64,000 nucleotides of DNA from JACPPO01 sp965262505 (lineage in GTDB: Bacteria; Acidobacteriota; Vicinamibacteria; Vicinamibacterales; UBA2999). The DNA lies in the NCBI GenBank assembly GCA_965262505.1, contig CBDHFM010000002.1, forward strand, positions 57,523 through 121,522, read 5' to 3'. Below, piece after piece: positions 49,948 through 57,686 of this stretch. Below the pieces are notes generated by a model. That model saw only the letters and a program-made list of their open reading frames with translations, did no database searches and had not been told where the DNA came from. The position numbers and the translations under genes are program-made. Position 1 is the stretch's first letter. Each line of letters opens with the position of its first letter.

Positions 49948-51084
49948 GTGAGCGACCAAGACGCGTTCGCGCGGAGCATGGCGTCGTTGTACGACGCCAT
50001 GCTCGACGATCGCCACTGGCCGGCCACCTCGGCCCTGATTGACGAGGCCTGCGGCATCGCGGGCAATGCCCTCCTGGTCGGCGAAGGCCCGCAGGACGAC
50101 ATCTGTGTCACCTTCGTCGGGCTCTACTACCACGGGCAGCGCCGCACCGATCTGGAGCGTGAGTACCTCGAGCTCTACCATCCCATCGACGAACGCGTAC
50201 CGCGCGTACGGCAACTGCCCGACAGCCATGTGGTGCCTATCAAAGACCTGTACACGGCCGAGGAGCTGAAAACCTCGCGCGCCTACAACGAGGCATTGCG
50301 CCGGGGCAAGTATCAGCAGGGCTTGAACGTGCGCCTGGACGGGCCGGATCGCTCCCATATGACGTGGAGCCTCGGCGATCCCGTCGCCTCGGATGGCTGG
50401 GGGGCTTCGCAGATCGCCATGATCACGACACTGCTGCCCCAGATCCGGCACTTTGTGTGCGTCCGGCAGGCGCTGGTCCGGGCCGGCGCGCGGGCCACGT
50501 CCGCGGCCGCCCTGCTGGAGAATCCTCGGATTGGGGTTATCCACTTGGACCGGCGCGGGCAGATCCTGGAGGTTAATGACCGCGCCCGTCGCCTCCTGCG
50601 ACGTGGCCAGGAGTTGTCGGACCGGGATGGGGTGCTGTGGGCACGGCAGCCGGCCGATCAGCGCCGTCTTGAACGGCTCGTGGCCGGCGCGCTGCCGACC
50701 GCCGGGGCCGTCCCGGTCAGCGGCTCGATGCTGCTGGCCCGCGCGGCCGGGGCCCCGCCGTTCGTGGCGCATGTCAAACCCGTCGCCGTGCCCCAACCGG
50801 ACTACGGCGCGCGCTACGTGGCCGCGTTGGTCCTGATTGTCGAGCCGATGAGCCAGCATCGGATCGACCCCGACCTGGTGGCCAGGACCCTGGGGCTGAC
50901 ACCGATGGAGAGTCGGATTGCGGTCGGGCTGGCCGAAGGCAAGAGCGTGCGGGAGATGGCCGAGGCCACGGGGCGCCCCCCAGGCGCCATCACCTGGCAC
51001 CTGAAGCAGATCTACCGGAGACAGTCGATCGCCGGGCAGGTGGATCTGGTGCGGCTGGTGCTGTCACTCACTGAGTTCGAGTAA
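49948..51084 (+). CDS. LuxR-family transcriptional regulator with PAS-like domain
   Basis: A 378-aa protein from a GTG at 49948. N-terminal 180 residues: FARSMASLYDAMLDDRHWPA, TSALIDEACGIAGNALLVGE, DLEREYLELYHPIDERVPRV. PAS-like: GVIHLDRRGQILEVNDRARR. C-terminal LuxR HTH (about 310-375): LGLTPMESRIAVGLAEGKSV, REMAEATGRPPGAITWHLKQ, IYRRQ. No receiver domain. About 70% identical to the regulator at 61700. Probably controls the adjacent TonB/lipoprotein genes through the shared upstream element; inference. Confidence 0.8.
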   Translation: MSDQDAFARSMASLYDAMLDDRHWPATSALIDEACGIAGNALLVGEGPQDDICVTFVGLYYHGQRRTDLEREYLELYHPIDERVPRVRQLPDSHVVPIKDLYTAEELKTSRAYNEALRRGKYQQGLNVRLDGPDRSHMTWSLGDPVASDGWGASQIAMITTLLPQIRHFVCVRQALVRAGARATSAAALLENPRIGVIHLDRRGQILEVNDRARRLLRRGQELSDRDGVLWARQPADQRRLERLVAGALPTAGAVPVSGSMLLARAAGAPPFVAHVKPVAVPQPDYGARYVAALVLIVEPMSQHRIDPDLVARTLGLTPMESRIAVGLAEGKSVREMAEATGRPPGAITWHLKQIYRRQSIAGQVDLVRLVLSLTEFE

Positions 51085-51148
51085 ACCGCCACGCGGTGGC
51101 GTCCTCTTGGCGGCCCGGTTCTCGGCCGCGTTCCGCCTTTTTCCTTCC

Positions 51149-51180
51149 GAATTCTCCCGTTCGGGTAGCGACTGGACGGC
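51149..51180. promoter_or_regulatory. Shared inverted-repeat element (copy b), before the CARDB/LRR lipoprotein
   Basis: CTCCCG-TT-CGGGTAG then CGACTGGACGGCGCGGAAGT, preceded by TTTTTCCTTCCGAATT. Nearly identical to copy a. About 180 bp before the ATG at 51355. Confidence 0.5.
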
Positions 51181-51354
51181 GCGGAAGTGCGCGTAAATAC
51201 GTGGCCGGCCTATCTGCGACCGCCCGGGACGGTCTGGCGCAGCCGCGGCGGCGGGTGGGTAACTCGGCGTGCTGTTCTGACGTTCTGAAAAGAGAGAAAA
51301 ATGAGAGGGAGAGAGAAAAATGAGAGGGAGAGAGCAAGAACCGTGCTGAGTCCA

Positions 51355-52269
51355 ATGACCACGACCGCGAAGGGCGTTGTCGCCTTCATGGTTCTGCTGT
51401 CACTCGCACTCTCAGCTTGCGGCGGCGATAACAAGAACCCCGTAGCACCGACACCCGTCACAGCCCCGACACCAGCTCCAGCACCGACTCCGCCGCCGAC
51501 TCCGACGACAGCACCGGACCTTGAGGTTGGTGCGCCGACGGTGAATGACAGCAGCCCGGCCACGGGCGCGCCGTTCACGCTCTCGGCCACGGTGCGCAAC
51601 GCGGGCGACGGGGAGTCAGCGGCGACGACGCTGCGCTTCTACCAGTCGACCGACGAAACGATTACGACCGCCGACGCCGAGGCGGGCACGGCCGCCGTCG
51701 GGGGGCTTGCCGCTTCAGCGACCAGCAGCGAGTCGATCAGCCTGACGGCGCCGTCGACGGCGGGCACGTACTACTACGGCGCGTGCGTCGACGCAGTGAC
51801 CGACGAGTCCAACACGGCGAACAACTGCGCGGCGGCCGTGCAGGTCACGGTACCGGAGCCGACGCCGCCGGCGCCGACTCCGCTTGCCCCGGCGGACGAC
51901 CGCGCCGCCCTCGAAGCACTCTACGACACCACGAACGGGGCGAACTGGGCCAACAACACGAACTGGAACAGCAGCGCACCACTTGACCAATGGTACGGTG
52001 TGTTTACGAACGCAAACGGCCGCGTGACGCAATTGGTGCTCTACGGCACCGGGTTGACGGGTTCGATCCCGTCCTCCCTGGGCAGCCTCACGAATCTGCA
52101 GGAGTTGAATCTAGACGACAACCAGTTGAGCGGCACGATTCCCGCCGAACTCGGGAACCTGACCCGCCTGAGATACCTGAGGCTCGATACCGCCACTGGA
52201 CTCTGTCTGGCTCCGGACTTCGACTTGATGTCCCCGTTCGCAACGCTATCACGCCTCCCCGGCTGCTAG
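51355..52269 (+). CDS. Lipoprotein with CARDB and leucine-rich-repeat domains
   Basis: A 304-aa protein. A lipoprotein signal MTTTAKGVVAFMVLLSLALS with lipobox LSAC, a Pro/Thr linker (APTPVTAPTPAPAPTPPP), then a CARDB domain (DLEVGAPTVNDSSPATGAPF...LSATVRNAGDGESAATTLRF...YYYGACVDAVTDESNTANNC). After that comes DDRAALEALYDTTNGANWAN, then LRRs (LVLYGTGLTGSIPSSLGSLT, NLQELNLDDNQLSGTIPAEL). Secreted, anchored adhesion-type protein; complete. Start at 51355 fits the signal peptide. Confidence 0.8.
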   Translation: MTTTAKGVVAFMVLLSLALSACGGDNKNPVAPTPVTAPTPAPAPTPPPTPTTAPDLEVGAPTVNDSSPATGAPFTLSATVRNAGDGESAATTLRFYQSTDETITTADAEAGTAAVGGLAASATSSESISLTAPSTAGTYYYGACVDAVTDESNTANNCAAAVQVTVPEPTPPAPTPLAPADDRAALEALYDTTNGANWANNTNWNSSAPLDQWYGVFTNANGRVTQLVLYGTGLTGSIPSSLGSLTNLQELNLDDNQLSGTIPAELGNLTRLRYLRLDTATGLCLAPDFDLMSPFATLSRLPGC

Positions 52270-52536
52270 ACCGAGCCGTCGGGTACGCCGACACCGGGCG
52301 CGGACGCGGGGACTGCAGCGGTCACGATCGATGCACGGCCAGAGGGACAGCCGGCCGCGACGCCGGTGGCGTCGGTCATGTTCGAGGTAGAGGTCAATAC
52401 GGCGGTGCCCGCACTGCCGACGCCGGTGCCCGCGCTCCCGCTCAGCGCGGCGATGTTGCTCGGACTGCTGCTGCTATGGTGCGGGGCCGCGCGGGTGCGC
52501 ATGCGGGATCGCACGGACATTGCGCGTGGCTGCTGA
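52267..52536 (+). pseudogene. C-terminal sorting-anchor remnant (PALPL-TM-Arg type)
   Basis: An open frame ending PALPTPVPALPLSAAMLLGL, LLLWCGAARVRMRDRTD...stop: a PALPL motif, one hydrophobic helix and an Arg-rich end, like IPTL/PEP-type C-terminal sorting domains. No N-terminal gene is attached. A similar end occurs at 57378-57590. Confidence 0.4.
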
Positions 52537-52635
52537 TCGTCTGTGCTCATAGAAAGACTCGCCGCCTTTTATGAGTTCCACCACGCGGCCACCGAAGCCC
52601 AGCCGCTCTGACTGTTGAAAGTTGAGAGCGGCGGC

Positions 52636-52790
52636 TCCTCACTGCGCGTGGTACACGAATGGTAACTAGCCGGCGGCGTGAGCCCGCCAACGCTGTGTGG
52701 GTCCCGGTATGTCGCAAACGACCGTTTACGACACGTGCTGATCGGCGACGCCCGCCTCTCGAAGCCGCCCGCGGCGGCCCTCTGTCAGCG
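52636..52790 (+). pseudogene. Resolvase palindrome and start, degenerate copy
   Basis: ATGTCGCAAACGACCGTTTA then CGACACGTGCTGATCGG gives VLIGDARLSKPPAAAL, a degenerate version of the MLIGYARVSKADG start. The palindrome has one changed base. The nearby 52640-52660 stretch also repeats a CACGA-type end seen at 21690. Confidence 0.45.
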
Positions 52791-52795
52791 GCGAG

Positions 52796-53063
52796 CTTCA
52801 GACGCTGTGGTTCTCTCCACCATCCGCTCCGACTGCTCCCGGCTGGAGCGACCGTTGCCGGGCGGGATTCGCACCCGCTGAGGACTGGCGCCCTCTCACG
52901 GCGCCCGCGGCACTACCCGCGAACGGCCCAGCCTGAGGCCTCGTGTTCGTCCCTCCCTATATTTTTCCTCGCAAACTGCCAATCCTGGCAGTGACTGGAC
53001 AGTACTGAAAGCACTACCGTCGCCACGTCTCTGTCGTAACTGTTTGGCCGGGAGCCGATGGGC
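52796..53063. repeat. About 265-bp conserved repeat, copy 1 (copy 2 at 62905-63175)
   Basis: About 85-90% identical in direct orientation to 62905-63175, though no frame codes in both. It contains several stems, e.g. GCGGG-attcgca-CCCGC (about 52860-52882), GGCGCC pairs, and at its right part the inverted-repeat element c. Candidate structured RNA leader or promoter region of a gene family. Confidence 0.6.
52974..53005. promoter_or_regulatory. Shared inverted-repeat element (copy c), before the Ig-like lipoprotein
   Basis: ACTGCCA-ATCC-TGGCAGT followed by GACTGGACAG. It is 155-180 bp before the ATG at 53156 and inside the 265-bp repeat. Confidence 0.55.
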
Positions 53064-53155
53064 TTCGCGATCACCGTCGAGTCTGGCGCTTGGACTCGGA
53101 CCACGGGGATCCGTTTGGCATTGCGCCGGTCCTTGTCGAGAGGGGAGTGCGTGTG

Positions 53156-54127
53156 ATGGAAGACACGAACGGCCAGGTCCGCCGTCGGGGTCCGGAGAGA
53201 ATCTTGGTGGCGGCCACGCTGGCGGCCGTCGCCATGCTGGGCTGCTCGGCTGACGACGGAGGAAATCTTTTCCCGACCGCACCCAGCGCCGTGAACGCGC
53301 CCACCCCAGCGAGTTCGGTAAGCACAGCGAGTTCGGTAAGCGCTGTGGCGACCCCCACCAGCGCGGGTGCCGAGGCTGCCTCGTCCGGGGATCAGATCAC
53401 GGCCGACAGCAGCATGACGTCGACACGGGGACTCAACGCCGCTACAACCCGTACGCCCCTAACCGCCAACTTCGTCCTGGTTCCGTCCGACCACGACGGG
53501 AGTCCTTTCGCCGTCCAGCTTCACTTCAGCGAGCCGATCGACAACAAGCCTCGCCATGTTAAACAAGCCTTCTCGGTCACCGGAGGCTCCATCACCAAGG
53601 CGAAACGTCTGAATCCTCAGTGGCAGTCCGGCAAAAGGGTCGCCAGCCAGTGGGAACTCACGGTGACGCCGTCCGGAGCGGGCGATGTTGTACTTGCGGC
53701 CCCCGGCGGGCGGTCCTGCAGTGCGGGCAGCGCGTTGTGCACCCCAGCCCGCCAGTCCCTCTCCCATGATCTTAGCGCGACCATAAGGGACGGTACCGCG
53801 TCGTCACATGGGTCACGGCCAGGGCAGACAAGCCCGCCGGGGCGAGTCCGCGATCTGCGGGCGGAGTATACCGGAGCCGCAGACTACCTCATCTTCTTTC
53901 GGATTCCGATCGAAGGAGACGGCGCGCTGAAGTACCACATCCTCGTCGGGGGGTGCGCGCCGGGGTTTCACCGCAAAATCACGGTGAGAGGGTGGTCACG
54001 GTATTTCTATAGGAACATCGCCGCGGGTTCGTCTGGGAGGACGCGCGCGTTCGGCGTGGAGGGGGTCAACAGGAATGGTACAGGACCTTGCGTGGAAGTG
54101 ATGACCACAGGTCTCCCAGAAGACTGA
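53156..54127 (+). CDS. Lipoprotein with an Ig-like calcium-style domain
   Basis: A 323-aa protein MEDTNGQVRRRGPERILVAA, TLAAVAMLGCSADDG: signal with lipobox LGC. A Ser/Thr-rich linker follows, then LTANFVLVPSDHDGSPFAVQ, LHFSEPIDNKPRHVKQAFSV, TGGSITKAKRLNPQWQSGKR, ELTVTPSGAGDVVLAAPGGR, a surface domain I recognise from many Gram-negative and acidobacterial adhesion-type proteins. The C-terminal fibronectin-like part begins PPGRVRDLRAEYTGAADYLI. The start at 53156 fits the signal peptide and GGAG upstream. Confidence 0.75.
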   Translation: MEDTNGQVRRRGPERILVAATLAAVAMLGCSADDGGNLFPTAPSAVNAPTPASSVSTASSVSAVATPTSAGAEAASSGDQITADSSMTSTRGLNAATTRTPLTANFVLVPSDHDGSPFAVQLHFSEPIDNKPRHVKQAFSVTGGSITKAKRLNPQWQSGKRVASQWELTVTPSGAGDVVLAAPGGRSCSAGSALCTPARQSLSHDLSATIRDGTASSHGSRPGQTSPPGRVRDLRAEYTGAADYLIFFRIPIEGDGALKYHILVGGCAPGFHRKITVRGWSRYFYRNIAAGSSGRTRAFGVEGVNRNGTGPCVEVMTTGLPED

Positions 54128-54131
54128 TGTC

Positions 54132-54450
54132 GACCGCCGGCGCGACGAGCAGTACCAGACCACCGCGGGCGACCCGACGTCGTGGACGGTCGGTCCGTAC
54201 GGCCGGGGCCAAGGTTTCTCGGCCGGCTCCAACGGTTTCTTCGGCTACGGCCCGCTTGCGGCAGGCACCTGGAACGGCAACAACGTCGCGGCGTACGCCG
54301 ACCTCGAAGTTAACGACGTGGAGGCCGCCTGACCGTCGGAGGCGCGCTGCGGGTCGAGCACTTCGAGGACTTTGGTACGACGACCAACGGCAAGGTCTCC
54401 GCGCGCTTCGCCTTCCTCCGCGCCAGCGTGAGCAGCGGTTTCCGCGCGTG
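54132..54450 (+). pseudogene. Internal fragment of a TonB receptor (copy of 59161-59483)
   Basis: About 96% identical at the DNA level to an internal part of the receptor at 57687: WTVGPYGRGQGFSAGSNGFF, AYADLEVNDVEAA then a frame change, VSSGFRA. Placed between the lipoprotein stop and the next receptor start. It carries stops and cannot be translated as part of the receptor. Confidence 0.85.
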
Positions 54451-54477
54451 ACCGCTCGTTGTTTCCTGGGAGGGCTG

Positions 54478-56952
54478 ATGCGCAGACAGCTTGGCGCCTT
54501 TGGGACCGTCGCTAGCCTGCTGTTCCTGCCGCTGCCGGCGGTGGCGCAGCAGGATACGCAGGCTGAGGACGAGAAACTGCCGCAGTTCACCGACGAGGTC
54601 ACGGTCCGGGTCACGGCCCGGAAGCGCGAGGAAACCCTCCAGTCGGTCCCCTTCTCGGTGGCCGCGCCGACACCGCAGGTTCTGCGAACCCGTGGCGCCG
54701 AGGGCCTTGAGGACGTGTCGGTGAACGTCGCCGGCTTCTCCGTGCAAAACCTCGGGCCTGGCCAGAGCCAGATCGCGATGCGCGGCGTCTCGGCCGGGCA
54801 AATCGTCCGCGACCAGCCGGGCGTCAAGGAGCAGGTCGGCGTCTATCTCGACGAATCGGTTATTTCCCTCTCCCTGTTTACGCCGGATCTCGATTTGTTC
54901 GACATGTCGCGCATTGAGGTACTGCGCGGACCCCAGGGGACGCTGTTCGGATCGGGTTCCCTGTCGGGCACGGTGCGGTACATCACGAACCCGCCGGCCA
55001 TCGGCGTCACCGAGGTGGCAGGCGAGTTCGGTGTCAGCGCGATTCACAGCGGTGGGTTCGGCAACGACGCGAAAGTCGCGGTCAACATTCCACTCGGCGA
55101 GGCGATGGCCGCCCGCGTCACGGCCTATACCACGGCCATCGGGGGCTTCATGGACGCCGTGCAGCCCGATCTGAGCCTCAACGAGAACGTCAATAACGGC
55201 CGCCGCACCGGCGCCCGCGTGGCGCTGCGCTGGCAGCCGAACGACCAGGTCTCCATCACGCCGCGCCTGCACTACCAGGACGTCGCGATGGAGGGGTGGA
55301 ACCGGATCGACGCGTACAACATCCTGGCCAATCCGTACACGACCACGCGGCCCGCGACGACGCTGGGCGCGCGCCAGCACTTCACGCAGGTCGCGGAGCC
55401 GTTCGCGGACACGTTCCTGCTGGGCGACGTCACGGTCGCCTACGACGTCGGCGGCGTGGCGGTGACGGCGATCACCTCGCTCACCACCCGTGACGTGCAG
55501 GTGGTCCGCGATGCCACGGCGCTGGGCGCCAGTATCTCCTTCAGCCCGTTCGGCGCGCCGGAAGCGGGCTATACCCTCGACATGCCGCTCATTGACGAGA
55601 CGGCCGCCACGAGCCTGACGCAGGAACTCCGTGTCGCGAGTGACACCGAGCGGGTCGCCTGGATCCTCGGCGCTTTTTACAGCACGGCTGAACGCGCGTA
55701 CGGCCAGAGCGCGCGCGCGGAGGACTATGTGGCCGTCAACAGCGGCGCGGTTTCCGAGTTCTTGCGGGTCGTGACGGGGAGCCCGGATCTCTCATGGGCG
55801 GGCTCACGGACCCTGGCGGGCCACCCCGGCACAGAAGAACTCTTTTTCTCCGATCTCACCTACGACTTCAATCAGCTCGCACTGTTCGGGGAGGTCTCGC
55901 TGGCCGTCACCGACCGGTTCAGCCTGACCGGCGGTCTCCGCTGGTACGACTTCGACGAGCGACGCACCCAGACGTTCGACGGCCTGTTTGCCGATCCGCT
56001 CGACAGCGCCGGGACGACGACGGCCGCTGGCATTGCTCCGCGGGTCATCGCCAGCTACGCCGTGACCGAGGCGACGCAGGTGAACGCGCAGGTGTCGAAG
56101 GGCTTCCGCCTCGGCGGCATCAACGATCCGCTCAATACGCCGCTCTGCACGCCGAGGGATTTGGAGACCTTTGGCGACCGCCCCACCTGGGACAACGAAA
56201 CGCTCTGGAATTACGAGGTGGGCACCAAGTCCACCGTCCTGGGCGGCCGTGGGACGGTGAACGTCTCCGGCTTCTACATGGACATCCGCAATCTGCAGGC
56301 AACGGTGACGGCCGGTTCGTGCTCGTCGCGGGTGATCTTCAACGTGCCGGACGCCCGGAGCGCCGGCCTGGAAGTGGAGGTCACCGCGCAGCCGACGCCC
56401 CTCTTCGACGTCGCCCTCTCTGCCAGCGTGGCCGACGCCCGACTCCAGTCGACCCTGGAGGCGTACGACGCCGCCGGGCACGCCACGGGTATCATCGCGG
56501 GCATCGAGGCCGGCAAGCGCCTGCCGACGACGCCGCGGTTTCAGACGACGGCGGCCGCCACGTGGCGGTGGGTCATGGGCGGCTGGGTCGGCTATCTGAG
56601 CGGGGTGTACCAGCACGTCGGATCGCGTTTCACCCAGATCGGCGACCAGGCCGAGGGGTTCGGCTCCGTCGACCTGACGACGCTGACCCCCGCGTTGCAC
56701 CCGGACACAGTCATCGGGGGGCCGCTGACGCAGCGTACGTTCACCTTCAATCCGGAACTGCCAGCCTACAACATCCTCAACACCAGGATCGGGGTGCTGA
56801 GCGGCGTGTGGGACATCGCCTTCTTCATCAATAACGTCACCGACACGCGGGCGTTCCTCGCGCTCGACCAGGAGCGGGGCACACGCGCCCGGGTCGGCTA
56901 TCTGACCAACCCGCCGCGGCGCGTCGGCATCAGCACGCGTGTCAGCTTCTAA
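54478..56952 (+). CDS. TonB-dependent outer-membrane receptor 1
   Basis: An 824-aa protein. Signal peptide LGAFGTVASLLFLPLPAVAQ. Plug: VTVRVTARKREETLQSVPFS, MRGVSAGQIVRDQPGVKEQV, and EVLRGPQGTLFG at 147-158. The barrel contains YEVGTKSTVLGGRGTVNVSG and ends RRVGISTRVSF with a terminal Phe. GGGAGGG lies before the ATG. Energy-dependent importer; substrate unknown, though the VTARKREE plug start resembles siderophore- or carotenoid-type FepA-like TonB receptors of Sphingomonads and Acidobacteria. An upstream remnant of another receptor precedes it. Confidence 0.85.
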   Translation: MRRQLGAFGTVASLLFLPLPAVAQQDTQAEDEKLPQFTDEVTVRVTARKREETLQSVPFSVAAPTPQVLRTRGAEGLEDVSVNVAGFSVQNLGPGQSQIAMRGVSAGQIVRDQPGVKEQVGVYLDESVISLSLFTPDLDLFDMSRIEVLRGPQGTLFGSGSLSGTVRYITNPPAIGVTEVAGEFGVSAIHSGGFGNDAKVAVNIPLGEAMAARVTAYTTAIGGFMDAVQPDLSLNENVNNGRRTGARVALRWQPNDQVSITPRLHYQDVAMEGWNRIDAYNILANPYTTTRPATTLGARQHFTQVAEPFADTFLLGDVTVAYDVGGVAVTAITSLTTRDVQVVRDATALGASISFSPFGAPEAGYTLDMPLIDETAATSLTQELRVASDTERVAWILGAFYSTAERAYGQSARAEDYVAVNSGAVSEFLRVVTGSPDLSWAGSRTLAGHPGTEELFFSDLTYDFNQLALFGEVSLAVTDRFSLTGGLRWYDFDERRTQTFDGLFADPLDSAGTTTAAGIAPRVIASYAVTEATQVNAQVSKGFRLGGINDPLNTPLCTPRDLETFGDRPTWDNETLWNYEVGTKSTVLGGRGTVNVSGFYMDIRNLQATVTAGSCSSRVIFNVPDARSAGLEVEVTAQPTPLFDVALSASVADARLQSTLEAYDAAGHATGIIAGIEAGKRLPTTPRFQTTAAATWRWVMGGWVGYLSGVYQHVGSRFTQIGDQAEGFGSVDLTTLTPALHPDTVIGGPLTQRTFTFNPELPAYNILNTRIGVLSGVWDIAFFINNVTDTRAFLALDQERGTRARVGYLTNPPRRVGISTRVSF

Positions 56953-56984
56953 CGCGACCGGCGTCATCCGAAGAGCCGGAGTGG

Positions 56985-57215
56985 AGCGCCGTTGCCAGGC
57001 GTGGTGCGCGGCGGCTGTCGCCGCCGGTCGGCCATCGCGCGCGGCCGGTCCGGCGGCAGGTCGATCAGCACCATGTGCCGGCCGCCGGCGCTGAGGCAGG
57101 TGGTCCTGGCTCGGTCCACTAGGCTCGCGACCTGGGCCGGTTCTGGGGAGACCGCGAGCGTGCCCGTGTCGATGCGCCCGGCATCGAGCCGGTCGCCGAC
57201 GAGGCCGCGCCTGTG
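56985..57215 (-). pseudogene. Sensor histidine kinase internal fragment
   Basis: The minus strand reads LDAGRIDTGTLAVSPEPAQV, ASLVDRARTTCLSAGGRHMV, LIDLPPDRPRAMADRRR, the stretch between the dimerisation helix and the N-box of PAS-type histidine kinases (RIETGTLxVxPEPxxLxxLVD...DLPPDLPxVxADRRR). No H-box or ATP site is present. Scrap. Confidence 0.6.
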
Positions 57216-57298
57216 ATCGATCTGTTCGTCAGGCCTCGCTGGCCGGGCCTGGTGCCGGCCGCGTGCTGTTTCTTCTCCCACTCCCACATATTTCTCGA

Positions 57299-57330
57299 AA
57301 CTGCCAATCATGGCAGTGACTGGATGGCGT
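57299..57330. promoter_or_regulatory. Shared inverted-repeat element (copy d), upstream of TonB receptor 2
   Basis: ACTGCCA-ATCA-TGGCAGT then GACTGGATGG, preceded by ATATTTCTCGAA. It is 360-390 bp before the receptor ATG, with remnants between. Confidence 0.55.
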
Positions 57331-57377
57331 TGAAAACGCTAGCCTGTGTTGCGTTGTCAGCTGACTGACGGCGGCGG

Positions 57378-57665
57378 GTGGAAGAGATCCTGCAGCTGGC
57401 ACTCCGCCCGGTCACCGACGACGCGGCGGACGACGCCGGCGGGACCATCGTCATTGACGCCGAGCGCACGAACCCGGCGCTCCCGCTCGGCGGCGCGATG
57501 TTGCTCGGCCTGCGGCTCACGTTGCTCGGAGTCGTGCGGATGCGCATGCGGGATCGCACAGACCGTGCGCATCCTGGCGGTCAATGACCGCGCGCGGAGC
57601 CTCCTCTGACACGGGGAGGGGTCTCAGACGAGGAGGGGGTGTTGCAGGCCCGCGCGCCGGACGTT
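57378..57665 (+). pseudogene. Mosaic remnants: sorting anchor then LuxR fragment
   Basis: First NPALPLGGAMLLGLRLTLLG, VVRMRMRDRTD, like the anchor at 52267-52536. Then VRILAVNDRARSLL-stop and a GGGGTGTTGCAGGCCCGCGC stretch identical to LuxR gene 2 (62306-62410). The two pieces are joined in tandem without a functional gene. Confidence 0.5.
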
Positions 57666-57686
57666 CAGGAAGGAATCGATGTGAAC

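Noticed and set aside
52830..52930. Cobalamin riboswitch on the minus strand
   Set aside because: The core resembles GGTGCGAATC...GCAACGGT, but key paired regions cannot be confirmed by eye and no minus-strand gene follows. Kept only as a candidate structured RNA in a finding.
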